Positions 10,101 through 20,177 of a stretch of DNA of 31,706 nucleotides are shown here, piece by piece (within the stretch, counting starts at the first letter, position 1; every line of letters begins with the position of its first letter). Below the pieces are notes generated by a model, which was given only the letters and a program-made list of their open reading frames with translations, was not told the DNA's origin and made no database searches. The stretch spans positions 1 through 31,706 of the forward strand of contig JAKSYS010000708.1 in assembly GCA_022925895.1 (NCBI GenBank), written 5' to 3'. Position numbers and translations under genes: made by a program. Source of the DNA: Fragilaria crotonensis. Its lineage: Eukaryota > Bacillariophyta > Fragilariophyceae > Fragilariales > Fragilariaceae.

Positions 10101-11696
10101 GATTCGACCGCTGTAGTGATCGGTCAATAGGACATAGCAGGTCTCACCGTTGAGTCCGACGAGTGTTATGTCGAATTGAGTCGCGGCTTTTCTGCACCAT
10201 GAAACCAAAGTCAATTGACAGGCCTTGGTTGCATGTCGTTGCCCGCATCGTCGTCCCTGTTCCCGAAGGGCTTTTCGGAGCTTTGATGCAAGGCAAATCG
10301 GGCATCCTTCAATCTCGGTCGGGACTGTGAACTGAGGCATGCCTTTTACGAAGCGATGCATCTCTGACAACCGACGAAAGTTGATATGTCCGAGACGTTG
10401 ATGCCACAACATTCTTAACGCCGATCGGCTCAACGAACGAATGGTATACGCTTCGTTGGAGGCCGAGGAGAACTCTGGAAAGGGATCCATGGCGTCGAGG
10501 AGCTCGGGGCGTTGAACGATGAGGTTTGGTGAGTCGTCAGTTGTGATGACGCTGGTGGGCGTTGGTGTATCAAACTGATTGACAGCTGCCATTCCATTTC
10601 CATAAATGTAGCGTCTTGCTGAAGTGTCGGCAGGCGGAGAGTGACATGCTTCACAGGTCATGCCGTCGACGGGGTCGAGGATTGTAGCGGCGGTGACGGG
10701 AGCATGCTCAGTACAGAGCTTGCGGATGACTTGATTGGACGGAAGAGGCGCCAGATGGGCCTCAGGAGTCGGAGCGATCAGGGCCTCGGTGAACGTCAGC
10801 CCTCCACGGTTCGCCGTTGGTTGCAGGATGATGTAGATGTCTTGCGATCGACGAATCTTGTTCGGAAAATGGATGTGCCCAACGCCTTCAGTGAAACTGG
10901 ACATGTGGTAGCCATCGGTGCCAAGTTGCTTGGATATCGCCGCATGCGAAATGATGATGCCCGGGATTGTGGGAGTGTAGTATGTCCGAATGAAAACGGA
11001 CGTCGGTCCGCCGGCATTTCCACGGTTGTCTACAGGCACACACAAGAAACCGACGCCAACTGGATGGTGTGCATGATGACCAGCATCGAAGAGACGCACA
11101 TTGGTTCGATGAAGCGGGCGGTAGGCAAATAACAGATGGCGATCGTTGGCAGTGCAAGCCATGGACCCGTTGTCAGCGTGGGCGAACGAGAGGTGGCGGG
11201 CGCTGTCATACGTTTCTGCTAACCGACGCAGCAGGATGGGATCCGAAGCATCGTCGAGTAGGACCGTTTCTGATGGCGGGAGAGCAGGCGTGGTGTCAGC
11301 GACTGTCACGACGATGGAATTAATCGTGGGGATGTCGAAACAAGCCTCGAAGTCCAGTTCGTCGTCTGCAGAAGTGGCACGAAGGGAGTTCTGTTGGTAA
11401 CCAAGGATCTCCGAGCCTTCATTCTCTTCATCGTCGTCCTCGTTGCCATTGTTGTGGATCGCAGGTGCGTCACCGATGGGCTCGTCCTCTAGGATGCGTC
11501 TCATGGTGCGGTTGGTGCTAGGAGCACCGTTGGACGGGCGATCACGAACACTGGCGGAGGTCAAGCGGCTTCGGAACTGTTTGTGCGAGTTCGCGATTTG
11601 GGCCTTGAGTTGGGGTTGCGTTGAGCTAACCCTTCTGCGACGATGAAATCGACAAAACGGTTGCAGTCCTCCAACTTGTGCCCGGGGTGGTGGCAA
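7170..11696 (-). pseudogene. Element C pol: protease, integrase, PDZ-like segment, RT, RNase H
   Basis: The first frame (11696-9579) holds the protease (HADNGSMACTAND; DNGS replaces the usual DTG/DSG), the GAG-pre-integrase zinc site (LWHQRLGH...CPIC), and the integrase core with D (QFDIT), D (RMDGGGEL) and E (NGPGERPHQ). A frame change near 9770, at a run of six G, leads into 10099-8960, which ends the integrase and holds the PDZ-like region. The 9516-7417 frame then gives RT: LKVDATNAYA, LQGHPESGALW and catalytic QVDD at 8275-8286. RNase H follows in two more frames (AGYVDAAHATD, STEAEFLA; end SADSLTKSL), with stop at 7170. Four frameshifts keep it from being one polyprotein as sequenced; the domain set itself is complete. 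Confidence 0.85.
9125..9350 (-). other. PDZ-like segment between integrase and RT of element C
   Basis: Between the integrase tail and the RT the protein reads FEIKECHIRKRGFVSGIIPN, then TTASRIRNVRRKYIGAFVVS, INDVAVFT, and after a frame change EALQAAA...FKIVFAPD. The order of features is a strand ending in hydrophobics, P-N/G-(S/T)-x-A, an IG-x-x-(V/I)-x-x-(I/V)-N turn, a D/VxxAL helix and a final FxIxF strand. It resembles the PDZ-domain pattern. A PDZ fold would bind C-terminal peptides, but no such partner is shown. The similarity is pattern-level only. Confidence 0.4.
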
Positions 11697-13347
11697 CCCA
11701 AACAGACAGCCGAAGCATCTTGGTTCTGAGAGATGGCACGGACCATGAGATCGATGGCGTCATCATCAAGAGTGGTGTCGGACGCGAAAGAGAACTCGGG
11801 GGATGCGGTCTCGATGCGACGGATGATGGACGTCGGCGTGCGACCTGACGATGCGGAGGGTGGGTCGCGACCGATCTCGGAGGCATACTCGACGAACGTC
11901 GTCGCGAGTTGTGCCAACGAGAGCTTGAAAGGAAGAGCTCCGTCGTGTCCGGTGCGCTTATCACGCTCGACCAAACGTCGGATTTCAGGTCGCCACTCAG
12001 AGGACAAGTTGCGAACTGAGAGATCCAAAGCCTCTGATTCCGTGTACGTTCGGGTGGCCTGGCGCTCACGTACCATGAAATCCTGCAGTCGACGGATGTA
12101 CAAACTGAAGGGCTCTGTTCGACGTTGTCGAGGGATTTCGCTGGCAGTCGAAAAGACAGAATGCAGAAGGGGTGATGGAGGCGGAACAAAGAGTACACTG
12201 CATGGTACCCTGCTTGAGGTGGACAGCCCTCAACGGCGCCTTGCTCTCTTGACCCAGCGGGGAAAGTGGACTCCTGGTTTAGGGCGGTGTAGATAAGCCC
12301 GGACATAAAAGCATCCTTCTCGCGAACGGAAGCCGGTAGCCAAGTCCACCACTTGCCGTGAATGGAATCTTCTTGCGCAGATTCGTATGGCGGGCACCAC
12401 ACTCCCCATTGGAGACACGTGGAACAGAACAACTTGTACCAGTGTACAAATGAATCGTTCCGGGTGGAGTCAAATTTTGGGATGCTAGCTTTGCGAAAAT
12501 CCTTGAACTTAACCTCGCCGCACATAAACTGACTCATATAATCCTCAAACGACTCGGCACCGAAAGTTACTTCAGCCGAGAAGGGATGCATACGAGTGGG
12601 CGTTCGGGTAAGCGTTCCAGTGCGTGCCGTCGCCGCCGAACCAAAAAGTGGGCGGGGTGGGGCATCGTCCGGAGGACTTTGAAAGCGGCCAGCAGCCACT
12701 GCTGGCGGTCCATGTCCACCAGTAGGTCGAGTGTCGACCGGTTGTCCGCGGAATGTCTGGGCGGCGGCGACGGCAGGGTCCGGAGTCACATCAACGTTTA
12801 CATTTGGTGGGGCGGGAATCGCTTCGTTCCTGGAGGCTTCCGTAGCAGCTGGTACCTCGACTTGAACCGACGTATCAATCACCGATGGCGGGCCTGCGTG
12901 AGAACGTCGGGAGCGACTTTCATGTACGCTGTTGGACGTCGCAGAGGAGCCTGGGGGCCTGGGGATATCGACCCCGGGCATCATGAAACGGATCAAAATA
13001 GGAACATAGACGACGTCCGATGGACGAGGACGATCCTTGAGACGTTGGATAATCAATCGTTGAAGTGCCGGCTTTCGCAACGAAATGATGGAGTTGCGAT
13101 CGCGGGCATGATACATGCTGAATCCGGAATCCGTTAGCAAAGGCACCAAATCCTCAGAAAGCCAGGTGGTGTCTTCAAGTTGATGGAGGACTGACTCGCG
13201 GATTGCTACATGATAGTTCTCAAGAAGTGTCATGGTAGAAATATCGAAGACTTCTGTGAGTGGGATTTCTGCCATTGGGCAGTCCGCAATATCGACGCTG
13301 ATAACGAGACAGTCATCGTCGTGTCGAATCTCCCCGGCGTCCGACAT
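11561..13347 (-). pseudogene. Element C gag with CCHC zinc knuckle (one frameshift)
   Basis: Starts at ATG 13347 (MSDAGEIRHDDDCLVIS), 169 nt after the 5' LTR. The N-terminal part is acidic, then a Pro-rich linker leads to a capsid-like region (SIPKFDSTRNDSFVHWYKLF, about 12490-12440). Near 12130 the frame changes and continues as SLYIRRLQDFMVRERQA...SLAQLATTFVEYA. A canonical CX2CX4HX4C knuckle, CLGCHHPGHKLEDC, lies at 11663-11704. The C terminus is basic (NPNSRPKSRTRTN) and ends at 11561. It overlaps the pol frame (which begins by 11696) by about 136 nt, pol being in the -1 frame relative to gag. Confidence 0.85.
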
Positions 13348-13500
13348 GTTAATATCAGGTTTCGGAAATATGCGGTCCCGGATGGTTGACCGAGGAGGTG
13401 TTCTGACTCGGAGTGGTTACGTGGTTCCTGGTATCGTGTGACACAAAGAACATGGAGGAACACCAGATTTGTCGGAGTGGGCGCAGAATGCAATCGTAGA

Positions 13501-13516
13501 CTTTGGGCTCATAACC
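13501..13516 (-). other. Element C primer-binding site for a half-tRNA-Met
   Basis: The + strand here, CTTTGGGCTCATAACC, abuts the 5' LTR and reads like a tRNA-Met anticodon arm: stem TTGGG, loop CTCATAA with anticodon CAT at 13510-13512, then CC. Its complement on the element's sense strand, GGTTATGAGCCCAAAG, would pair with a tRNA cut just 3' of the anticodon loop, as in Drosophila copia, which uses a 5' half of initiator tRNA-Met. Upstream bases (GGAGTGGGCGCAG at about 13474) also faintly resemble the 5' half of a tRNA. Confidence 0.7.
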
Positions 13517-13927
13517 TGTGAGACCCTCTCTAGTACGGCAGATCCACAAACCTTGACCCGCTTGGGAGTCGGGTTAGTGCGGAACCGACGGAACAGAAGA
13601 GAGGAACACGACAACACAATGAACAAGAGCGTGGCGATGTTGAGAGGTGCGCGTCGCAAAGGGTCGATGTCGGTGAGGTGATGTCGTGTGTCGTTGGCGT
13701 GGACGAAGCAATAACTGTACCTCTTCACCCTTACGATCGTAGACCGGCAAGAATGCAGTGGAGGTAATAGTTTTAAGCTAAGTTAGAAGTTGTGTGCCGA
13801 TGAAGTACACCGGCTTAAACTATACTAGTCGGAGTGGCGCGTCATACAAGACACGACCATAGATGGTATACTGTGCGCAGTTGAACAATAGCACAGTATC
13901 CAAGAATGTAGGAGATATGCACTGACA
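13517..13927 (-). repeat. Element C 5' LTR
   Basis: 411 bp, identical in substitutions to 6690-7104 and shorter by four single-base indels. It ends TGACA next to the second CGACG target copy. Confidence 0.95.
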
Positions 13928-13932
13928 CGACG
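13928..13932. repeat. Target-site duplication of element C, right copy
   Basis: CGACG, exact copy of 6685-6689. Removing C and one copy brings B's GFAGTRTT and NVQVGTLRW into one continuous frame. Confidence 0.95.
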
Positions 13933-16900
13933 AACGTGCAAGTCGGCACGCTACGTTGGAGTTGGGAGGACGAGTTGGGAAGGAAACACACCTTCACAAT
14001 TCCGAACTCATACTACGTTCCCGACGGACGAGTTCGACTATTGAGTCCGCAACACTGGTCCCAGACCCAGACGACAGGTCCCGAACGTGACAAGTGTGGA
14101 GAATACACCAATGGACGGGAGTGCGTCTTGTTTTGGGGAGGTGGAAAGTACAAAATCAGAATTCCACTTGGTAAGAAAGACAACGTTGCAACCTTCACGA
14201 TGGCATCAGGCTTCGAGAAATTTCGAGCCTTTTGTTGTGAAGCTGAACTGGATGAATCGACTCGGGACGTCATCGCGATGCCTTCGGGTCTCGTATCAGA
14301 CGACGAGGAGGACGACGAAGTCGAGACAGGAGACGATGAGTTGCTCACGAACGTTGGAAGCACTCGGCGAAACCAATCCAACGCCGACGACTCACACCCT
14401 CGACGGACCATCAGTACCCCTTCAAAGGAAACAAGCAAGGCAGCAACAAACAAACCGCCGCAAACGGGCGGGCAACCCAACGACCAACATGGAACTGCCG
14501 CGAACGACGAACGTGAACATCATCCTTGACGAGGAGGACCGACAGCCAGCCAATGACCTGGCAGAGCTGTTGGCGATCCACCATCAATTCGGACACATCT
14601 CCATGAGAAAACTCCAAGAGATGGCCAAGCAGGAATCTTGCCGCGACGTCTTTCGAAGTGCAGAGTTCCAACATGTTCGGCATGCCTCTACGCGAAGGCA
14701 ACGAAACGACCTTGGCGGAACAAACCAGGAAGGACAGCGACGACGAGGATTCCAAGCCGACGAAACCAGGACAAGTGGTATCGGTGGATCAACTCGTCTC
14801 ACCCACGCCAGGGTTGATTGCCCAGATGACTGGCTTCCTGACCACGAAACGATACCGCTACGCGACTGTCCGTCGATCAATTCAGTCGACTGGGGTTTAT
14901 CTACCTCAAAAGACAGCGTCAGCGGAGGAGACAGTGGAAGGAAACGAGCGTTTGAGGCATACTCCCACCGCACGGGTGAAAGTGGAAAACTACCACGCCG
15001 ACAACGGAATCTTCAAGGCGCGGGGTGGACGCATGCAAGTTGGACGGACAAGGAATGACGTTCGCAGCTGTAAACGCGCACCACCAGAACGGTATCGCGG
15101 AAAGAAGAATTCGCGAACTCAAGAACTAGCACGCGCGATGTTGACACACGCGAATGCAAGATGGAGCGATACGATAACTGCGAACTTATGGCCATACGCC
15201 ATTCGGAACGCAAACGACGCGGTCAACCATACTCCAAGCATGCAAGACGCAGCCAGAAGGAGCCCCATTGAGATATTCTCCAATTCGAGGTGGCGACCAA
15301 TCCCAAACATTGGAAGCCATTCTGGTGCCCGACCTATGTGCTCACAAACGAACTCCAGAGCAACCGACCTTTCCACAAATGGTCGCAACGGTCGAAGCCG
15401 GAGTCTACCTGGGAGATCACCGCAACACGGACGAAACGTCGCACTCGTGATGGACAGGGACACAGCCTTGGTGAGCCCTCAATTTCACGTCGCACGATGC
15501 AACATTCGATACCGTGAAGAACGTCAAGACGAAATCGTCGGGCAACTGAGGCGGGATTTGTCACGTCTCAGAAGGAGCTAACGACGAAGGGCGCAACGTC
15601 ACCGTCGAGTCAAACGACGAGCATGACATCGTCCAGCAGAAAACGAAAACGCCACACACCAAACGAGCAAGAGCAGGCGAACCGGTGCCTTCAAGTCAGA
15701 AGGAGCCAGCTGCAGCAAGCGTCGGGGACGACGGTCCACCGATACCCATCGATGCAACAGAAACGGGCGACCGCACGATGGGTGATGCGAAAATTCAAAA
15801 GACGAGATTCGGGCGCACGATCAAGCCACCTCAGAAATATCTCGCGGCGATGTGCACGGAGATCAGCGACGCCACCGGAACGATGTCGAAGGAGAAATAT
15901 TTTGCTACGTGGCAATGTTCCCAGACGACGACCGATGGGCTTATCGCAACCCGTTGATGGCATACAAGGCAGTGTCAGACCCGGACACGCTATACTATCA
16001 CCAGGCGATGAAAGAGGAGGACAGGGCGATGTTCAAGAGAGCATGAAGAAGGAGGTGACAGACCAATTCAACAATGGCAACTTCACCATCATTCCAAAGT
16101 CTGAGGTTCCCAAAGGACAAACCATCCTACCCGCCGTCTGGCAGATGAAAAAAACGCGACGCGAAGGATGGATCGATCAAAAGTATAAAGCGCGATTGAA
16201 CATCGACGGCTCGCGAATGAAGAGAGGTGAGCACTATGATGAGACGTACGCGCCGGTCGCTTCTTGGAACTCGGTAAGAATGCTCCTGACAATGACAGTC
16301 GCGCCGGGTGGCACACGAAGCAGATTGACTTTGTTCAAGCATTCGCTCAAGCTCCCGTGGAAAGACGCTGTACATGAAGGTCCCAGCTGGAATGGAACTT
16401 GAGGATGATTCGAATCCAAACGACTTTGTCCTCAAGATCCACAGGAACATCTACGGCCAGAAGCAGGCGGGACGCGTATGGAACCAATATCTTGTGCGAA
16501 AACTGGTGAAAGACTTGGGTTTCAACAATCGGCGGTGGACGAATGCGTTTTCTACAGAGGATCAACGTTGTACGTCCTATACACCGATGATAGTTTATTG
16601 GCTGGCCCTGACAAGAAAGAGATTGACAAGATAATTGACGAGCTTCAAAGAAGGCCAAGTTGTCCATAACAGTTGAAGGCGACCTTGCCGACTTCCTTGG
16701 CGTCAGCATCGATCGGAGGACGGATGGCACGATACATTTGTCACAACCACATCTCATCGACCAGATTCTGGAAGACTTGAGGTTGAACGGGACGAATGTT
16801 AAATCGCGTTCGACTCCGGCTGCGTCATCGAAACTACTGACAAGACATTCGGACTCGGAGTCATTCGACAACTCGTTCAATTATAGATCGATCATTGGGA

Positions 16901-17582
16901 AGCTGAACTATCTCGAGAAGGCGACACGAAGTGACATCGCGTACGCCGTCCACCAATGCGCCAGATTCGTATCCGACCCCAAGAAAGAACACGGGGACGC
17001 AGTGCGATGGCTGGGGCGCTATTTGTTGGGAACCAGAGACAAAGGTACGATTATGCAACCGATGACGAACAAGGACTTGGAGGTCTTCGTTGACGCAAGC
17101 TTCTGTGGTGATTGGGATCCAAAGGAGGCAGCGAGCGATCGTGATACAGCGCGGTCACGCCATGGGTATATCATCAAGTATGCCAACTGCCCCTTGCTGT
17201 AAATCCCAATTGCAAACGGAAGTGGCCCTGTCGTCGACGGAGAGCGAATACACAGGTCTGAGTTACGCGCTGAGAGCGATCCCTATAATGGAGTTGTTGA
17301 AGGAGATGAAGGAGCGAGGATACCCGGTATCGACGACGCAGGCTCAGGTGCACTGTCGTGTATTCGAAGACAACAGCGGAGCCTTGAAATGGCTCGTGTC
17401 CACAAGTATCGACCTCGTACGAAGCATCTAAACGTCAAGCTTCACCATTTCAGGGACTACGTTGAGCGAAAGGAAATCAGCATCCATCACATCGAACGAA
17501 TGATCAACCAGCGGACTTCCTTACGAAGCCGTTGAATGAAGAGTCACATTGCCTCCATCGCAAGACAGTGATGGGATGGTAG
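13933..17582 (+). pseudogene. Element B pol, 3' part: protease end, integrase, RT, RNase H
   Basis: Resumes the protease with NVQVGTLRWSWEDELG and IPNSYYVPDGRVRLLSPQHW (about 13990-14055), diagnostic of one Copia lineage. GAG-pre-integrase follows (LAIHHQFGHISMRKLQEMAK at about 14570). Integrase pieces are ENYHADNGIFKA (about 14985; second Asp) and HHQNGIAERRIREL (about 15080; catalytic Glu). RT includes GRTIKPPQKYLA (15805), PVASWNSVRMLL (about 16252), QKQAGRVWNQYL and the catalytic YTDD at 16580-16591. RNase H has FVDASFCGDWDP (about 17083) and ALSSTESEY (about 17225). The end is MGW-stop at 17582. About ten single-base frame changes are needed to read it through. Confidence 0.85.
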
Positions 17583-17600
17583 GGGCTCAACATTCTGGTT

Positions 17601-17613
17601 GGAAGCGAAGGAG
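17601..17613 (+). other. Element B polypurine tract
   Basis: GGAAGCGAAGGAG lies directly before the TGTAATG start of the 3' LTR and is purine except for one C, as expected for the plus-strand primer. Confidence 0.75.
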
Positions 17614-17923
17614 TGTAATGATACTGGTACCTGCGTACCGTCACAAACGCAGAACCAACAGAATGGATGCGCCGAGTCGTTCATTCTCATTCGTGTCTTC
17701 ACCGAGACGTACATTCGTATGCCTCGACGTACATTTGTACTCAGTCGTGGATGTATTCGCGCGTAGAGTTTACGGTCGTTCCACGTATGAAAACACGTGA
17801 ACACGACTGCCGATTCTACAATCGCTCGAAATAATCATAATACCAATAAACCCACTTTTGCAAAGCCCTTTACTTCGTAGTTTTGCTTGCACGTGTTGCA
17901 AGCACGACACCAAGTAAATCACA
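17614..17923 (+). repeat. Element B 3' LTR
   Basis: 310 bp, TGTAATG...AAATCACA, about 98% identical to 4560-4869. Most differences cluster at GCTTGCACGTG against GCTCGCCGCGTG and at CAAGTAAATC against CAAATAATC. Confidence 0.93.
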
Positions 17924-17929
17924 CGTGGA
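17924..17929. repeat. Target-site duplication of element B, right copy
   Basis: CGTGGA, matching 4554-4559 and directly following the CACA end of the right LTR. Confidence 0.85.
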
Positions 17930-19195
17930 GGACTGCTGACGCGCACGCATGGATAACCTGTTGGTCCATATGGTGGGACCGGTTTTGGAACTAGATTCTA
18001 GATCTGCTCACTCTTTTTATAATTGATCAAGTTGCATGCCGCTTCTTGTCGATTGTTATGTTTTTAAGGGTCAATCTCCGGCAATGGCGGATTCGCCGCA
18101 CTTGCGGGAGATTTCACTGAAAAACGAGGCTCGATAAGAACGGCCCTCACTACCAGTACGAGTACTTCTTCCTGACCTCAGTGAATAATCGTGTGTCATC
18201 AGCACTTCGGCGCTTCATCGTCCCATCACCTCGTGCGAATGTCATTGTGAAATTCGACTATACGAGAACAAGCCGAGAATCCCATGGCGCTGGGATACAG
18301 CGATGCGCCTTGAGACTTGAGGCTGCCGAAAATGGATGCTGGTCTAACATTGAAAAAGATTGCAAAGTGGGGAACGCCAACGTTACGATGCGAAATTGCT
18401 AGGAAAGAACAAGAGTGACGAGGAGCGACTCCTCCAACACCTTATCTCAAGAGGAAAGGGAAACGAAAGCAGGAATCGCGGTGATAGTGACTGGTTCGCA
18501 AAAACAGTACTCGAGCAACATTATTTCGTCGCGCCTGTGAACGTACCACTTGATGTCGAAGCTGACAATAAAATCAAGGAAAAAGCCTGTAACGTGAGAC
18601 GATATGTAGATAACTGTCCGTCACCCGTGGATCGATGACGTAGCCTCCCTAGGCACTGAATCGCTCCCAACCTCACAACAATCATCCAGTGACGATTGGA
18701 GCTAGCCGACCATGTCCGACGATCTACGACGGGCCTACCTTTTAGGGGAGTCTCACTCGTTATAAGCCGCTGAAAGGGTTTTTGCCTAGTAATTTGGACC
18801 TCTTTTCACCCGTTGCCATGACGATGAATCATGAAATGCCGAATGCGACCGTGGACGAACAGCTCATTAAGTTCAGAGATGAGCCTGTGCTCGAATCCCA
18901 TGGAGGAAGGGCAGAAACTGGGGAATACCTTGGGCGCGAGTACTTGTCATCATTACGTTCAGTATTAGAGAAAGATGCGATCAAACAACAGATGGAACGT
19001 CAGTCTTGAAGTCAGAATTGATTGTTGTTTTCGCTGTCGGACTCGTTCTCTCGAGGCATTCTGCCAATGCGTGACTGTGACGAGCAAGGAGTTGGAATTG
19101 CCAATCGTTCAAATTCGCATCTACTTACAAGTATTCGTCGACTTCACTCCACTGTGTGCCTATTTCATGTACAAGTACTCCAGAACTCCTCGATA
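17930..19195 (+). other. Unassigned host-type stretch with short open frames
   Basis: No known domain or mobile element is recognised. Three + strand open pieces have protein-like composition: 18181-18402 (starts NNRVSSALRRFIVPSP, has IEKDCKVGNANVT), 18378-18638 (LLGKNKSDEERLLQHLISRG and FAKTVLEQHYFVAPVNVPLD) and 18782-19009 (NLDLFSPVAMTMNHEMPNAT and EYLGREYLSSLRSVLEKDAI). Their order and spacing would suit exons or pieces of one decayed gene, but no convincing splice sites were established. On the - strand nothing longer than about 60 codons is open. Confidence 0.3.
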
Positions 19196-19675
19196 TTTAT
19201 GTTATCGTGGCAGACTATCCTGATATCACAACATCCTCAATTCTAATCCAACGGACTTGATTAAATTGACAATATCTCACATTTTCAATGAATCAATATC
19301 AAGTATTCGTCGATTGTCAAACTGTCATATCGCTTGTTGTCACTGTTCATACACTCATTTGACAATATTGATAAGGATGAGAAGGAATCTACACTATAAC
19401 TCTTCATCTCAAGCTTGTATATACGATAAGTGCCGCGTAGCAGGTGCCAAACGAGGCAATCGTTACGCTCTAACAGTGAGCTTCATCGTCGATTTGACAC
19501 TTACGACCACCCACGACACGAACAACCACCATAAACGAGAAACCATCACTCACATCCAACAAACCATTAGCCGCGACCACAACTATAGCAAAGGGGAGTC
19601 AGCGGATTGATCCCGAGTGTAGGATGAAATCTAGAGGGACAAGCAGTACCAGTAGCACTCAAGAACATATAACTT
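19196..19675 (-). repeat. Diverged duplicate of the 3' end and downstream flank of the BspA-like gene
   Basis: The stretch aligns with 28305-28836: shared runs include CTCACATTTTCAATGAATCAA, CGCTTGTTGTCACTGT, CATCGTCGAT, CACGACACGAACAACCA, CAAACCATTAGCC (against CGAACCATTAGCC) and AGAGGGACAAGCAGT. Several indels of 10-60 bp separate the copies. It includes the last 30 or so codons of the paralogue (ATGTACPS...DPTLG-type ending) plus about 370 bp of downstream flank. Similarity stops abruptly near 19675, inside the coding part. Confidence 0.85.
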
Positions 19676-19840
19676 TTTGTCGGCTTCTTTGTCGCACGAA
19701 TTGCTCGACTGGGGATAAATGCCCGTAATAGCTTGCACATACAGTAGCCGTAGGCGGGGTTTCTCCGTCGAGCAACCGCCTGAGGTGGGCCTTCATATGC
19801 TTCGTACATATGATACAGACCTCAACATTCTCGTACGTAG
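19567..19840 (-). pseudogene. BspA-like paralogue, 3' part (split by element D)
   Basis: On the - strand the frame ending at 19567 gives YMFLSATGTACPS...PTLGINPLTPLCYSCG-like residues, against MFSGATACPS...PTLGVDPVTPLCFNCG at the end of the intact gene at 28737. The 19-unit repeat block is absent. Between 19675 and 19840 a different frame continues from the 5' part across the element D insertion point: NVEVCIICTKHMKAHLRRLL, then a stop at about 19659. So the relic has lost its repeats and carries a frame change. With 26489-26612 it forms one disrupted gene. Confidence 0.7.
19837..19840. repeat. Target-site duplication of element D, left copy
   Basis: GTAG directly precedes the left LTR (CGTTCAAATG) and recurs at 26485-26488 after the right LTR. 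A five-base window would be CGTAG against GGTAG, one mismatch, so either a 4-bp duplication or a 5-bp one with one later change. Confidence 0.55.
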
Positions 19841-20017
19841 CGTTCAAATGTGTACGTAACGGCCGACTCTTACCTTAGAGAAGACGAGATAAACGATAAA
19901 GTAGTAACACAAGAAGCGTACAAAAGTAGTAAACGATAAACTTGTGTCTACGTCTGCTCTTGTCTCTGATTACTACTGTACTAGCGGTTTCCGTACTGTA
20001 TCGTCCGTATTCAAACG
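19841..20017 (-). repeat. Element D 3' LTR
   Basis: 177 bp from CGTTCAAATG to ATTCAAACG; copy at 26308-26484 differs by one base (GTGTCTACG against GTGTATACG). AAACGATAAA is repeated at 19891 and 19931 inside it. Confidence 0.92.
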
Positions 20018-20177
20018 GTCCCCGTAAATCATGAATTCGCCTCGTGACAGAATGATTTATCCCTCATTCCACCTTGTCCGCAAAAACGACCTGGTATTAA
20101 AGCCCGCGGACTCCATCCGCTCCAGGGGGTAAACGACCTCGCCCACGCAACGGTCGATAACCCAGGGCATGCCATTC

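Larger units (their letters stand above)
6690..13927 (-). mobile_element. Copia LTR retrotransposon C, nested in element B
   Basis: Direct LTRs at 6690-7104 and 13517-13927 enclose a - strand gag-pol. Order on the - strand: gag with CCHC knuckle, protease, HHCC and DDE integrase, a PDZ-like segment, RT with QVDD, RNase H. The 5-bp CGACG duplication shows a clean insertion into the protease reading frame of B. The LTRs differ by four single-base indels and no substitution, so the insertion is very young. Gag and pol are broken by about five frame changes as sequenced. A half-tRNA-Met primer site and a short purine tract lie next to the two LTRs. Confidence 0.93.
4560..17923 (+). mobile_element. 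Copia LTR retrotransposon B (interrupted by element C)
   Basis: Two 310-bp LTRs in direct orientation flank gag and pol, and the insertion is bounded by CGTGGA duplications. The total span is 13.36 kb, but 7.24 kb of it is nested element C plus a 5-bp duplication, so B itself is about 6.1 kb. The pol order is protease (IGIDNR...CIS type), GAG-pre-integrase, integrase, RT (YTDD) and RNase H, so the element is Copia. The LTRs differ at only about five positions, so insertion is recent. The coding part carries numerous frameshifts and the C insertion splits the protease, so as sequenced it is non-autonomous. Confidence 0.92.

Noticed and set aside
9591-10130. A 179-codon + strand frame and other + frames in 8.7-13.1 kb
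   Set aside because: They lie antisense to the integrase, RT and gag coding of element C and show no domain of their own.
13470-13516. Possible tRNA-Met gene
   Set aside because: Only a 5'-half-like anticodon arm is present, immediately followed by the LTR. There is no T arm or acceptor 3' strand, so a primer-binding site fits better.
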